A stretch of DNA of 64,000 bases from Advenella kashmirensis WT001 (GCF_000219915.2 NC_017964.1:3658001-3722000), one strand, 5' to 3'; shown: positions 28,071 to 40,217, numbered from the stretch's first letter. Program-made: numbers and translations. Notes: generated from the letters alone by a model not told the origin.

Positions 28071-28159
28071 TTGATGGGTTTAACTTCCATGACTTCACCC
28101 CTCTTGTTAGCCCAAGGCTTGAGTACAATCATCGGCTCGTTGAGATCGCTCATTTTCAT
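28067..28159 (-). CDS. Very small ORF (30 residues), coupled to the CDI immunity gene
   Basis: ATG at 28159 overlaps the stop codon of the 28156-28488 gene (ATGA) and the frame ends with TGA that overlaps the next ORF. It reads MKMSDLNEPMIVLKPWANKR then GEVMEVKPIK. The double overlap favours translation, but the length is marginal and no family is recognised. Confidence 0.3.
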   Translation of the reverse strand: MKMSDLNEPMIVLKPWANKRGEVMEVKPIK

Positions 28160-28488
28160 AATTCAATGATGGCGTACTCATTAGTCGCAACTATTTTTAG
28201 TAAAGCATTTTCTGACCATGCACCGTAAAAGTTATAGCTTTGAAAACGGTCCTCCCTTTCGTCAGGAAAGTATTCCATTGTAGGTTTTTTAAAAACATCG
28301 CTTTCAAATATTTGGACATGAGACAGATCCTCATCTTCGATACTCATCGCTTGGATTGATAGAACCTCGTTAAAAATTATTAACCATTTTTTTCCTTTCC
28401 AATCTTTGAATGTCAATTTCAAATCCAAAACATTTGATTCAATCTTCAATATTTTTCCATCAGAGATGTGAAAATCATTTAGTAACAT
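28156..28488 (-). CDS. cdiI: Probable CdiI immunity protein for the upstream CdiA toxin
   Basis: 110-residue acidic protein (MLLNDFHISDGKILKIESNV, KLTFKDWKGKKWLIIFNEVL, and the tail SENALLKIVATNEYAIIEL). Its start codon lies 2 bases beyond the stop of cdiA. That position, the size, the predicted cytoplasmic location (no signal or membrane segment) and the AT-rich composition are the hallmarks of a cognate immunity protein that neutralises the C-terminal toxin domain of CdiA. The sequence itself belongs to no family I recognise, which is normal for immunity proteins. The assignment rests on position. Confidence 0.7.
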   Translation of the reverse strand: MLLNDFHISDGKILKIESNVLDLKLTFKDWKGKKWLIIFNEVLSIQAMSIEDEDLSHVQIFESDVFKKPTMEYFPDEREDRFQSYNFYGAWSENALLKIVATNEYAIIEL

Positions 28489-28490
28489 AT

Positions 28491-31400
28491 TTATTTCCCA
28501 GGGTGTCGTTCATTCGGTAGAAAGCCTGTGCCGTTCCCAACTTTATAATTTTCTGGCTTTACTTTGTAAATTGCATTCTGTTTTTTTGCTTGGTTCCAAG
28601 TCAAGTTTTCCGGTTTAACTTCGATGTGATAATGTTCCCCGTGGTGACGAGGATTAAAAGGTCCACTATCTCCCGGATGACTTTCATAACGAATTCTCGT
28701 ATTAGCATTTGGCTCCCAAAGCATTCTAGTTGTCCCATGCTGCGTTGTCGATACCTTAGGTGATACTCCTAAAACCTTAGTAAGGTCATTAGGATTCGAC
28801 GGGAATTTATTATGTGCACTGATAATCTCCGTTTCTTCAGATATATGTTGTTTGAAATTAAGTGATTGATTTCCTCTCTCACTATTTCCGATACCAGCAG
28901 CTGTCTGAGTATCGTTATTGCGTGACCCATTAACCCCTTTGTTGCTACCCCTGGAATCTCTGGCACCTTTGATGCCCGCCATCATCGGAAGTGCAGCAGC
29001 CATAATTTCAGCTGTTTCCCTATCAAGCCCCATCGCCTCAAAGCGCTTGCTCCAGCCATACTCAACCGCAATGCCTTGCGCTTCCGCATCCATCATATAA
29101 ATAGCAGGCAAATAGTCACGGAACTCGCCAGGCAGTGTGTTATCCGCTGCCAGTTTCTTTATCGATTTATCAAAAACATCCCACTGTTCAATCAAATAAC
29201 CATATTTTTGATGGCACTGCTCAGGCGATGCTGAGCACACGGCTTTAATTTCCTCCTGCTGTTGAACATTGGTATCCACCATGTCCTGGATGACTTTCTT
29301 GCATGACGCTCCAGAACAATTTCTGGCCCGTTGCGCAAAATTATCCAGCTGCTCGGCAGTCAGATAGTTATTCTCCACCGCCGTGCGCCCCGCCACACTG
29401 CCGCTGACCAGGCTGCGCCCGTCCCCACCGGCTGCACCTGCGATCCCAGCCCCAGCCAGACCCGCAATCGAACTCACCGTCGCTTTCTCATCCGGCGTCA
29501 GTTGCCCAACACCTTTGCCATAGATCCAGCTGGCTGCAATCGGCGCAGCCGCTTCGGCCCCGGCGGCAGCTAGGGCGTTGCCGGCGATGTTGTTGCCAGT
29601 CGCCGCAGCCACCACTGCGCCCAATCCTGCGTGCGCCAGGTAGTGCCCAGCGCTGCCTTCCTGACCAGTCTGCTTGAACTGCTGGCCGATTTCCTTAGCA
29701 ACGGTCGGACTGGCCGCTGCCACGAGCGAGCCGGCCAGGCTGTTGGATGGCGTTGCCAGACCCGCAGCCACCGTTTCAAGTATCCACGCATAGTTGCGCA
29801 GCGAGGAATTGCGCGTATCGCGCTCTTGTTCGCTGATCAGCCCCGCCTCGAACAGGGCATCGTTGCTGGCGATGCGTTTTTTAAGTTCACCTGCCGCGTT
29901 CTGGGTGGTACTGTTGAAGGCCTGCGACACGTCGCGTTGCAAGTCAATTTCTTTTTGAACCGCTTCTTTGTCGAAGCTATTGCCCAAGCCCGTGTAGGCC
30001 AGGGTCTCATCGCTCGTGAGCGGCGTCTTGATCTCGGCGATAGTCTCGGCAACGGATTTTCCAGTCTTCTCCTGCTGCGCTTTTGGCCGAGTGATGTTGA
30101 TATTGGCGGTATTGATGCCGCTTTTCGTTACGCTGCTCTCATTGCTGCTGACCGAGCCAAAGCCCATGCTGGCCTGCAGACCTTTTGCTCCGCCCAGTCC
30201 AGAACCGCCCATGATCCCGCCTTCGCCACCAATGCCCACGCTACTTGCCTTCACCCGACTGTAGTTTTTGATGTCGCGCGCTGCCAGCGTACCCGTCGTC
30301 AAACGGTTCCGACCTTCGGCTTCAGCCTCGGCGCTGGAGGTAATGACAGTCCCCGTCAGATCGGTATGACCGTCAACATCGATCTGGTAACCCTGGTCCT
30401 GCGCAAAGATGCCCGAGAGTGCATTGACGCTGGCGTAGTCGGCCGAGATTTTGGATTTGGACGCGCTGCCAGATCCAGAAGCCCCGTAACCGATGGTCAC
30501 TTCACCCTTGGCGTTTAGCTGCTTGCCCTTGTAGGTCGAGGTATCTTGCAGGCTCTCTATGGACAGATCCGATGCCTTCAGCACCACCTGCGAGCCGGCC
30601 ACCTGGCGCCCTTCAGGGTGGTGCTACCGCCGCTGTGCAGCACAGTCTGGCTATTGCGATCGCCCACATGAGTGTATTCATAGCGGGTTTCATCGCCCTT
30701 GCCATGGCCCTTGCCAACATTCGCGCCTACCGTAATACCCAATGCCGCTGAGCCATTTTCGTAGCCGGCCGATACACCAATTTTGCCGCCAGCTGAACTG
30801 TTTTTGCTGCGCTCTTTATACGTTTGTGCTGCAGCAGCAAGGTTGATGGCATCATCCGCTATCAGAATAGTGCCTTTTTTGCCGGCAATATCGGAACCGG
30901 TGACGGTAATGTCCGATCCCGCGCCCCCGCCTGTTGCCAGCACGGTGACAGTGTTCTGCGCAAGCACTTGGCTACCGCTGGTTTGTGTCTGCTGCACTTC
31001 GGTACTGCTGCGGCTGCTTTGGCTGCCATAAGTGATGGACACTTTAATGCCAGAGGTGCTGGCTGCTCCCTTGGCGTCGCCCGCCTGCAACTGGGCTATG
31101 GCCTGCCCCATATTGCCCATTTGCTGCGCGGCCTTGTAGCTAGACCATCCGGTATTGGCCGCCGCCATCGCATTGACGCGGGCATTTTTGCTTTTGCCAT
31201 TCTGCTCGGCCGCACGCACGGCCGCCTGCACAGCCTCAACCACCGGCACTTCTACGCCAATAGTCAGGCCGCTTTTCTGGAACTCATGTACTTCTTTACT
31301 CTGCCGCTGGTCTGTGCCAGGGTCTATGACCACGGCCTTGCCTTTGAGCAGTACATCGCCCTGGGCCAATACGTCTGAACCGCGAACCGTGAGTTGTTCT

Positions 31401-34400
31401 CCCGCAAGCAGCCGGGTATCGCCTTTGAGGCTGCCCACGCTGCTGCGCGCCTGGCTTTGGATGGCGCCCTCGGCATCCATCCGGTAGGTGCTGCTTTGCG
31501 AGCCGATGGTAAAGCCCAGCGTGCCGCCGCTCAAAATGCCGGATTTGGTGGTCTTGCGATAGTCGTGCTCGCGACTTCTTTCGGTCCCGGCTTCAACCCG
31601 AAGATTGTTTTTGGCGACCAGAGTGGTGTCATTATCTGAGACCACGTCGCTGGCAACAATGCTCAGGTCGCGCCCGGCCAGCAGGCTTACTGTGTCGCCG
31701 CTGACAGCGCTGCCCTGCAACGTTTGCCGCTGCACGTCGCTCTTGATGACTGAGGATTTGGTGGCCAGGCCGCTGCGCTTGCTCTCGTAATTTTGCAAGG
31801 TTCCGGAAAGCTCAGACGAACCGGCTTCAACGCGAATGTCACGCCCGGCCTGAACCACCACGGCGCCCTGCTGGCTGGTGACATCGGCCGCCCTAAGCGT
31901 GACATCATTGGCCGACTGCAGCCGGATGTCGCCCTCGCTGGCGATCTGCGTGCCCACCTCCTGTGAAGACGCTCTTTTGACAAAGTTCCTGGCATCGCTC
32001 ACTACCAGGTCGCTTTTACTTGTGGTCAGGGTCTTCAACGCAAGGTCATTGCCGGCCTGCAAGGTCGTACTGCTCTCATCAGCCTTGCCTGCATTGGCCA
32101 CAGCAGCGGCGGTCAGTGTCAGATTGCGCCCTGCCTGTACATGCAACTGGCCGGGCTGCTGCGCGCCGGTCACGTACAGGCCGGCCAGGCGATCAATGCC
32201 CGTATATTGATACCGGTCCTGGCCAGAACGGCTGTCCGAATGGCTCAGCGTACTGGCAATCTCAATATCGCGACCTGCCTGCAGCTTGAGTGCCTGTTCT
32301 GCCGTGATCGCCCCACCGATAACACGGATATCATCCCTGGCAGCCAGATCAATCTGACTCGCATTGATGCGTCCACCGGCCATATTCCTGATACTGTCGG
32401 CAGTGATGTTCACCAACTGCCTGCCGGCAACGGTCCCGCTGTTGTATATCGTATCGGCGTCCAGTTTGATGGTATCGGCAGCGATCAATGCGCCATCGCC
32501 GCGCAAATCGCCCTTGCGAGTCTTAACGTATACCTGCGGCGCCAGCACCCGCTGCTTCGTGCCATCGGGCAGCGTCACGGTTTGCTCGACAAGCCACACG
32601 ATATCGCTGGTCAATTGCGCCATTTGCTGGGCAGTGAGCGCAATACCGGGTACCAACTTGAATTTTTTGGCGAAGGTGACCGCGTTGCTCATCAACGCGC
32701 GATACTGCTCCTCGTCGTTCTCATATCCACCCAGGAATCGACGGCCGGTGAGCTGACCAATCTGTTCATTGACCAGCCGTCGTTCGTAGAAACCGTCACC
32801 CAGTCGTTTCAGGGTTTTCTGCGGATCCAGGCCCAATTGCTCCAGCATATAGTTGGAGGTGAGCCAGTTCCCATACTGTGCGAACTGCGGATCGGTCTCG
32901 ATCAATGGGCCGCCGTAGTTCTCTGGACGAATGCGGTACAGGCTGACGGTGGGCAGTGTAAACCGGGGTATGGTGGTGCGAACCACCGGTTCGACACCGC
33001 TCTGCGTTATTTGTGGTCCGCCCAGTGACACCTCGCTCACGGGCGCTACGCCGCCCACGGCAATGGCAGAGGCCTGGTCTGGGACTGGAGCGATATCAAC
33101 CTTGCGGCCTGGGCTGTTTGCGCCCATTTGCACAACGGTCACACCTGTCGTAATGTGTTCCTCGCGTTCGTTTTGATACTTCTTCCAGCTTTCGTATCTG
33201 TCTCTATTGTTGTGCTTGCGATGCCTGCCGGTTTCCGTTATCCGGCGAATGGCATTTTCATCATCGATGTTGTGAATGGACTGCACCGCTCCTGTCAGTG
33301 CCCCACCGATCAATACCCGGCTTTTATCATTGGTGAACGTGCCACCTGTTAGCGCCAGATTTTTGCCGATACTGATCTCACCCGGCTTGCTGTGCGTGAT
33401 TCGTGTCTCTTCTGTGGTGACCTGGTACTCGTACTGATAATACATATCCTCGTGGTAGCCCTGCAGATCACTGTTATATCGCGAGATAAGCGCGTTAAGT
33501 TGATCATAGCTCGGGTTGTTTTTCATATACTCGGCCATCGCCGGGTTCGCTACCAACCTGCAATAGCTATTCGGCCCAGTACCGCATACTTCGATTTCAG
33601 GCTCAGGAACATTCGGGTCCGGTGCAGCAATGCCGGTTTTCTCCCAGATTGGATCATCAGGCTTGTACAGCGGCTCATAAACAAGTTCGTACTTTTCGGT
33701 ACCCCTGCCGGGACGATCAATATCTGCGCCAGGACGATCAACATCTGCCTCAGGACGATCGTCAGGTACGCGTATATAGGAAATAAAATAACTGGGCGCA
33801 AGGCCTATCCACCGCTCGTCAAGATAATAGTTGCGGGGAAATGCCCCATATCCATGCGGCACCCATTTGATACGCATGCCGACTTTTGGCGCCTCTGGTT
33901 GTCCGAAAATACCCCATAGATTACCCTCAGGTCCGGCGTAATACACCATCGATTTGTCATCGTCGATCACCACGGCCATGTCACTGCCATAGCGCTTGTG
34001 TATTCTCGGATCATAAGAGCTGTGCTCCGGAATGGGCTCGAAATCTGTGCCATATCGGATACCCACCTGCTGCAATTGAGTCCGATAATCCGCATTCACA
34101 TTGTTCAGTTTCTCGGCATGAACCGTCGCGGAACCCACAATATCAATAATCGAACCGTTATTGACGATCGAAGAAGCTGTACCCGTCGCATGGTTGTCGG
34201 CATCCAGGCTGCGTCCGAAAGCCGCTCTCCCCCGCTATAGATAAGCGCGCCGTCCTGGTTGGACAATGTTTGCGCGCCGATATCCAGCCGATCATGAGCG
34301 GCAATGGTGCCCGCCTGGTTCGAACCATTCGGTGCTGCGCCATTCAGAATGTCCCTGGCCTGCAGGCCAAGGCGCTGGCCGTAAATGCGGCCGGAGCCCA

Positions 34401-37400
34401 GATTGCGGATCTGCTCGGCGACCACCAGCGTATCCTGCCCGTTGATCAGACCCTGATTCTCAAGCGTGCCAGAGGCATTCACGCGGGCTTGCCTGCCCTG
34501 GATCTGGCCGGCCTGCGCGTTTTGAATATGATGTGCGTTCAATGACAGGGCGCCACCAGAGGTCAGCTTAGCGTCATTGCGCAAATCCCCCGATGTGGTC
34601 AAATCCAGCTTCGATTGCCCGATCAGGGAATGGGTATTGCGGTAATCACCTTTCAGATCCAGGGTAAGCTGGTCGGCAGCGAAGGTTCCCAACTGGCCCG
34701 TCAACTGCGCCCCTTGCACAAGCATGCTGGTTTTGGCACTGATATAGCCCTGCTCATTGTTCAGGAGCAGTCCTCCCGCTGGGTCGCTGAGATGGGTCGT
34801 GCCAAGCGAAGTTGCAAACCCGTTCTGGTTATCGATTTTTTCAGACAGTTTAAAATCCAGCGCCAGCGTTGCCGCGACAAAGCCGGTGCGATTGTTCAGT
34901 GCGCTACCGGCCAGCGACACCGTGTTGGCCTGAATGCCTTTTTGCTGCTGCGCGGCGCGATCGCCACTGAAGGTGTACTCGTTATCGATGGCGCCCGCGT
35001 GAATGTCCAATGAACCGCCAGCCGAATCAGCCTGATCGGTTGTCAAGGCTGGTGTCCCCCAGGCTCAGATTCATACCCTTGACGCTTTGTACGTTGCCTT
35101 CCCGGTTATCCAGGCCTGTTGCCTGCACATGCAACTGGTCGCTTCCCACGACACTGCCCTGCCGGTTATCCACCTGTCCAGCACGCAAGGTCGCTGCCTT
35201 GCCCGCGCCGATAAAGCCGAGCCGGTTGTCCAGTTGTCCCACAGTCAATTGCAGGGTGCCGCCGCTGCCACCCCCTTGTCCTTGCCTGCATTGGTATTGA
35301 TCAAGCGCTGGCCGGCAGTGTCCATCTCCAGGGCCTGTCCTGCCTGAATCAGGCCCCCGTCATTATTCACCTCGCCACTGCGGATATGCAGCGCCTGCGC
35401 AGCCTGCACAATACCTTGCGCGTTGTTCAGGGCTTGCCCGCCGGTGTCCACACTCGCATTTTTGGCGCTGATCGTCCCCTGTCGGTTATCCAAGCCCTGC
35501 CCGTGCTGAGCCAGCGTCAGCTCAAGACGCTCGCCGGCCCGTATCTGGCCCACCTGGTTATTGATGCCGCCGGCGCGCAATGTCATTGCCGTGCCGCTGC
35601 GAATCTGCCCGGCCTGGTTCGCCAGCACGTCGTTGTCGGCCAGCGTCAGGCTGACCTGACCCTTATTGCTGCGGATCGTGCCGCGGGTGTTGATAAGCTT
35701 GCGGCTGGTGACATTCAGCGTTGCCGCTTCGGCAGTGGGCGCCGTTTGCAGCACAGACCCGTCGGTATTGTCCAGGCTGTCGCTTTTGATATGCAGGTTT
35801 GCCGATGTCGCCGCGATCAGCCCGCCCTGATTATCCAGTTCACCGGTCTGTAGTACAAACGGGTTCGCGCCGGTGTGCACAATCTGGCCCCATCGATTGC
35901 GAATACTCCCCGCATTCAGTTGCAGGTCATTGGCCTGGATACGGGCATGCTCTGTAGAAATCTGTTTCGGCGTGTCTATCGCCAGCGTTTGTGCGTAGAT
36001 CTGCGCATTGTCGGCCTGCAGATTTTCCTGGCGGGAGCGAAGCCGAATGTCTGTTGCCGCCAGTTGGCTATCGGCAACCGACAACTTGTCGGCCTGCGCC
36101 AGCAGAAAGCCGTCGACCTGAATCGTGCCCGAGAGGGTGGCCTGCTGCGTGGCTTGCAACGTGATCGACTGCCCGGGCTTCAAGCGACGATCCTCGGCGC
36201 TGCCAGATGGCACGTGTTGCCCATCTGCAGAATCAGGAACCTCCAGGCCCGCCGCCAGTTGGCTGCCGCGCGCCATTGCCAGGCGTCCTTGCGCGCCGTT
36301 CGCGCCCAGCGCGATATTGCCGCCCGACAGAATTTGACTGTTGTTCTGCAAGGCCCCGACGGCGTTGACGATGGTTTCGGTTCTGCCATAGAGCGTACCG
36401 TCGTTGTGCAACGAACCGGACTGTACCTGCAGCGCGCCGTCTGCCGCCAGCGTGCCGCGATTGTGAACCTGCCCGTCGCTGGAAAGCGTCAGGCCGCCCC
36501 CCGCCTGGATATTGCCGGCATTGTTCACTCCAACCCCATGCTCGGTCGCCAGTAGCGTAATCTGCCCTGCATACATACCGCCGAGCTCAGCCACGTCAAT
36601 CGCCACTTGCGGCTTGTCGCCCTGCGTGCCGGAACCTTCGGGTTTGGCCGCCTCCGTTGCCGTGGCGTCAACTTTTACGGCCCCTGTATCGGCGGCAATC
36701 GTATTGACGCCGGTTTTGATATCCAACTGTTTGGCGCGCAGCGCACCTGTTACCTTCACGGCGCGGGCAAGCACGTCTACATAAGGCGTCTGGCTGGCAT
36801 CCATGTTGGCGATGTTCACCAAGCCGCTACGCACCACATAATTGTCCAGCGCACCGGTAGAGGGGTTAAGATTTACCTGCCCCGTGGTCAGCACCGCGCG
36901 ATCGGCCTGGATAAACCCGCAGCCGTCGCAAGTGATACCGGCTGGGTTGGCTACAACCACCTGGGCGCGCTGCCCTGCCACTTCGATATATCCGTTCAGC
37001 CGGCTGGGATCGGCCGACTGAATCTGGTTGACGATCACCCGGGCGCTTTCGTTATGGAGCAAGGGGTTGCCCTGGATCCATCCGGCCAGCTGGGTTTTCG
37101 TGCTGGTAATGGAGTTGTTCAGAATGGCGCCATTTTTCTGTACGTCGAACTGGCTGTAATTGTTCATGGAGACACCCGCGCCATTGGGTGTCTGGATATT
37201 GACCTGCGGCAACCCGTTAGCCGTGGTCACAACAGACGGTTGCGTATGGGCCGGCATGGCTTTATTGGCCACGATCTGGGCATAGGCAGGAATCCCTGGC
37301 AAAAGCGTAATCAGACCCACCGCGCCCGCAAGCAATAAGGCCTGTCCGATGGGCCGCAGGCAATTTGCCGGGAAGCCCTGGCCTGCCGGCAACGCCATAC

Positions 37401-37554
37401 CCAGCCAATTTTTATTGCCTGCTTTACCTGGCTGGCCATCCGCCCGGCAAGCGCGCCCGCCATGGTTTTTTCCCCTCCCGACCACAATGTCGGCAACGAC
37501 CATCCACTGGCCGCGAACATGATTGAATCGCAAACGATAGCAGCGTTTATTCAT
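28491..37554 (-). CDS. cdiA: Contact-dependent inhibition toxin CdiA / filamentous haemagglutinin-like TpsA (four frameshifts)
   Basis: Giant two-partner secretion exoprotein of about 3,020 residues after correction. ATG 37554 begins MNKRCYRLRFNHVRGQWMVV, an extended signal peptide (ESPR), followed by a Sec signal ending PAYA and a TPS domain (GWIQGNPLLHNESARVIVNQ, VVANPAGITCDGCGFIQADR). Long haemagglutinin repeats follow (LDN-R/Q-G units, LQAGRDI). Near the C-terminus the VENN motif (29367-29378, VENNYLTAEQLDNFAQRARN) marks the pre-toxin domain; the last 150 or so residues are the variable toxin, with NTRIRYESHPGDSGPFNPRH then HGEHYHIEVKP. Frame breaks: C5 run 35271-35275 (one base lost), about 35038, C5 run 34229-34233 and about 30605. 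Net correction keeps the whole frame. The toxin tail looks like polymorphic toxin type 24 from memory. It is exported by the adjacent TpsB. Confidence 0.83.
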
Positions 37555-37635
37555 ACTCACTCACCGATACAAACGCTTCGACACAGCCGCCCTGCCATGA
37601 ATGCCAGCGCACGCCGGCCGCCATGGCGCCTCGCC

Positions 37636-39459
37636 TTATATCGAAAAACTGATACTGAAGCCACCCGTGGTGGATGGCGTTTTGAACCCCCGTGGTTTGC
37701 TCAATGGCTTGCCAAGGAAGAATTCATATTGCACTTGGCCGAACAGGTTGCCCCGAACGCCAATGACAGATCCCACCAGCGAGTGCCCCAGCAATTGCCT
37801 GGCATGCTGGCCGCTGACGTGGCCTGCATCCACACCGGCAAAGACCTCGTGCCTGGCAAGGCCCAGCCGGGACAGCGGAAACGCCAGCTCATTGCGCAGG
37901 AACCAGCCCCGGTCTGCCATTAGCACATATTCCCCACTGAAGCCGCGCACGGTATACCGCCCGCCGATGCTGAACTGGTCTTGCGCAATAAGCGGTGTCT
38001 TGTTCCACTGGGCCTGCCAGGTGCCGGTGTAGCGAACCGGCTGCTGGCCAATGGAAAACGGCACGGACACATTGGCCGATGCCCGCCAGATACGCGGCCG
38101 GGAAGTGCCTTCATCAAACAGCTCTTCCGGCGCCCGGCGCGCGTTGCCCGCGCCCGTACCGCGTCGATAGGACAAGCCCAGATCAAGCGTGGCCGAGCCA
38201 AGGTATTCACGATGATTGAACCCTGCTTCCCATCCGGCCATGCGACGTTGCTGGATGGCGATTTCCGTGTCCTCGATAAAATTGCGCGATTGACGCGCCC
38301 AGGCTTTGGCGTAGACACTGAATTTCCTTCTGGCATCCCGATAGACTTGCCGACTCAGGGTCAGGTCCAGCCGGCGGCTGCGGCCACTGTAGACGTAGCT
38401 TTCATTGATGCCGGCCACAGGCTGGCGGTATGTGAACCTGGACCCATTCACGCTAAAGAGCCAGTAGCCAAACGGAATGGAATAATGCAGCGCACTGTCT
38501 TTTGCCTGTCGCGCCCCGCCTGCCGATGAGCCAAGGCTGCGTGTGTGGCTTACGTAAAACAAATCATTCAGCGTTAGCAAATGATCAAGCGAGAGCGCCA
38601 TGTTTCCCTGATAGCGTCCCGTGCTCTTGCTGCCAGCGTCGTCAAGGGTTACCATCAGGCGAGCCGGCCGGGATTGTTTCCAGTTGATGAGCAGGTCGCT
38701 TTGCCCTGGTTCAGATGCAGGAGCGATCTGGATATCAGCCTGAACGGTAGGCAGGCGACGGAAGTTTTCCAGGCCTTGTTCAATATCGCGGAGATTCAGA
38801 ACATTGCCCTGCCTGATCGGCAAAGCGTTCCAGCGGCGCGCCCGGGTATCCGACGCATCGGTAAAACGAATCTCATGGACACGCCCTGGGATAAGCGACA
38901 GCACCAGTTGTCCGGCGCCGATATTCTGGGGCTCGACCATCACACGGCTGGTAATATACCCAGCAGCCATGATTGAGTTCTGCACCTGGCTGGCCAACAA
39001 CTCAATGCCCTGGGCGCCAAGGCACTGTCCTATGGGCGACGGTAAATGGCCCGGAGCGTTCCCGGGGGCAAGGGCCGCATCCAGCGCCCATGCAAAACGC
39101 GCGGCCGAGTCGCCGGTTAACATAACTTCATTGATGGGAAAACACGGTGTCTCGACCGGATAACGGCTGCGATCCGTGGCGGGAATGTCGGGAACAAGAG
39201 GAGTAACGTCTGCCGATGGCAGGCGACTTTCAAGAAATTGCTGCTGTTGCTGCTGTCGTTGGATGTGTTGTGCATCCAACAGGTCTGCCCGCAGCGTTTG
39301 CGCGCCGGTGCTGGCGCCAGCAAATGCAATGAGCACCGGCACGATGCAGGCCAGCCGCAACCGATAGCGCCTATGGCGTGAACGAGGTAAAGAGAAGAGA
39401 CGTTCCCGCTTTCTTAGCGGCTGCCAATTATTGAGCTTGTGGATTGACCAATACACCAT
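37636..39459 (-). CDS. cdiB: CdiB/FhaC-type outer-membrane TpsB transporter
   Basis: About 607 residues, Omp85/TpsB superfamily. A basic N-terminus with hydrophobic segment (LRLACIVPVLIAFAGASTGA) forms the signal, followed by a Gln-rich stretch (a run of QQQQQQ), two POTRA domains (PVETPCFPINEVMLTGDSAA; MVEPQNIGAGQLVLSLIPGR) and a 16-strand barrel ending with the aromatic-rich ISFSI terminus. The conserved motifs of the barrel are visible as FSIGGRYTVRGFSGEYVLMA (the RGY/RGF loop) and VFAGVDAGHV. A TTG at 39471 opens the frame, but ATG 39459 is preferred. It lies directly upstream of cdiA (gap about 80 bases), giving the E. coli-type order B-A-I. It secretes CdiA across the outer membrane. 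Confidence 0.9.
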   Translation of the reverse strand: MVYWSIHKLNNWQPLRKRERLFSLPRSRHRRYRLRLACIVPVLIAFAGASTGAQTLRADLLDAQHIQRQQQQQQFLESRLPSADVTPLVPDIPATDRSRYPVETPCFPINEVMLTGDSAARFAWALDAALAPGNAPGHLPSPIGQCLGAQGIELLASQVQNSIMAAGYITSRVMVEPQNIGAGQLVLSLIPGRVHEIRFTDASDTRARRWNALPIRQGNVLNLRDIEQGLENFRRLPTVQADIQIAPASEPGQSDLLINWKQSRPARLMVTLDDAGSKSTGRYQGNMALSLDHLLTLNDLFYVSHTRSLGSSAGGARQAKDSALHYSIPFGYWLFSVNGSRFTYRQPVAGINESYVYSGRSRRLDLTLSRQVYRDARRKFSVYAKAWARQSRNFIEDTEIAIQQRRMAGWEAGFNHREYLGSATLDLGLSYRRGTGAGNARRAPEELFDEGTSRPRIWRASANVSVPFSIGQQPVRYTGTWQAQWNKTPLIAQDQFSIGGRYTVRGFSGEYVLMADRGWFLRNELAFPLSRLGLARHEVFAGVDAGHVSGQHARQLLGHSLVGSVIGVRGNLFGQVQYEFFLGKPLSKPRGFKTPSTTGGFSISFSI

Positions 39460-39749
39460 CGCTGCCTGCAAACATGACTACTATTTGCGGGCATTCTAAG
39501 AGTACTGCAGTCAAAAGTAATTTACATGGATCAAAAAATCACGCAGAAACCGGCCACAGGCGTCGGCTGGTGCGTCGGTATATGACCGAAAGTTGTTTGC
39601 TCAGATAAGTGCAGCACGTTTGCTTTATATAGGCGGGCATAGAAAATGAAACAACTGCCATCTCAGAGAGCAGACTGTTTTCTGATTTAGTGCTGTTCTG
39701 CTCACGACTTGCTGATTTCCTATCAACGGGGCAATTATTGTCGCTCATG

Positions 39750-40217
39750 CTATTGACTAGCGGGTACTAAAAAACAATATTTTTTCTCTCTGAACTGCAT
39801 TGCTATATATGGGCAGTCATTCCAATACTCTCTTAAGCAGGCCTGCTCGGGCTGCGCCATTTCGTACATCGTGCATTTTTCGTTTTTGCATGTCGTTGTA
39901 TAGACTTTCCCGCTCTCGGTGTGACCCGCAGCAACGACTGTTTTATCCTTGGGTAGCGATAACGCTGCAAAAGCGTCAATCATCTTCTGCTGCTGCGCAA
40001 GAGTGCCGGAGTCCGGCGGCTGAGATAGCGTCATCTCGCCTGTCAGAAGCATAATCTTGATGTAGTCGTCAAACTGCGCTTTGGAGCAAGAAAGCTGACC
40101 ATTTTCCGAAACGAGAGCAGCATCGCTTTTTTGTCCCGCCAAAAGCGCTGTGCCCAATAGTACGACAAACAATACAAACATTATTCCGATTGAAATAAAG
40201 CGTTGGCTTACTTTCAT
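39750..40217 (-). CDS. Small exported Cys-containing protein, first of a tandem family
   Basis: 155 residues. The N-terminus has a hydrophobic segment (FISIGIMFVLFVVLLGTALL) that could be a signal peptide or anchor, followed by a small periplasmic domain with six Cys (QLSCSKAQFDDYIKIMLLTG; KVYTTTCKNEKCTMYEMAQP; CLREYWNDC; YCFLVPASQ). No family recognised. Degraded copies of the same gene lie immediately upstream (40294-40702). The location downstream of VgrG and a DUF600-type immunity gene suggests a periplasmic immunity or accessory role, which is inference. Confidence 0.6.
   Translation of the reverse strand: MKVSQRFISIGIMFVLFVVLLGTALLAGQKSDAALVSENGQLSCSKAQFDDYIKIMLLTGEMTLSQPPDSGTLAQQQKMIDAFAALSLPKDKTVVAAGHTESGKVYTTTCKNEKCTMYEMAQPEQACLREYWNDCPYIAMQFREKKYCFLVPASQ

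Noticed and set aside
32141..33028. Long plus-strand ORFs (up to 295 codons) across the cdiA region
   Set aside because: They mirror the repetitive haemagglutinin coding sequence on the other strand, begin and end arbitrarily and match no family pattern; similar shadows occur at 29631-30518 and 36607-37338.
28491..37554. Reading the four cdiA pieces as separate small haemagglutinin genes or as programmed frameshifting
   Set aside because: The breaks lack slippery heptamers or stop/pseudoknot arrangements, and one-base corrections rebuild one continuous TpsA; sequencing error is the better explanation.
39539..39748. Minus-strand 69-codon ORF directly after the small Cys protein gene
   Set aside because: Although its ATG is next to the previous stop, the sequence (MSDNNCPVDRKSASREQNST) has no recognisable pattern and no ribosome-binding site; too weak to list as a gene.
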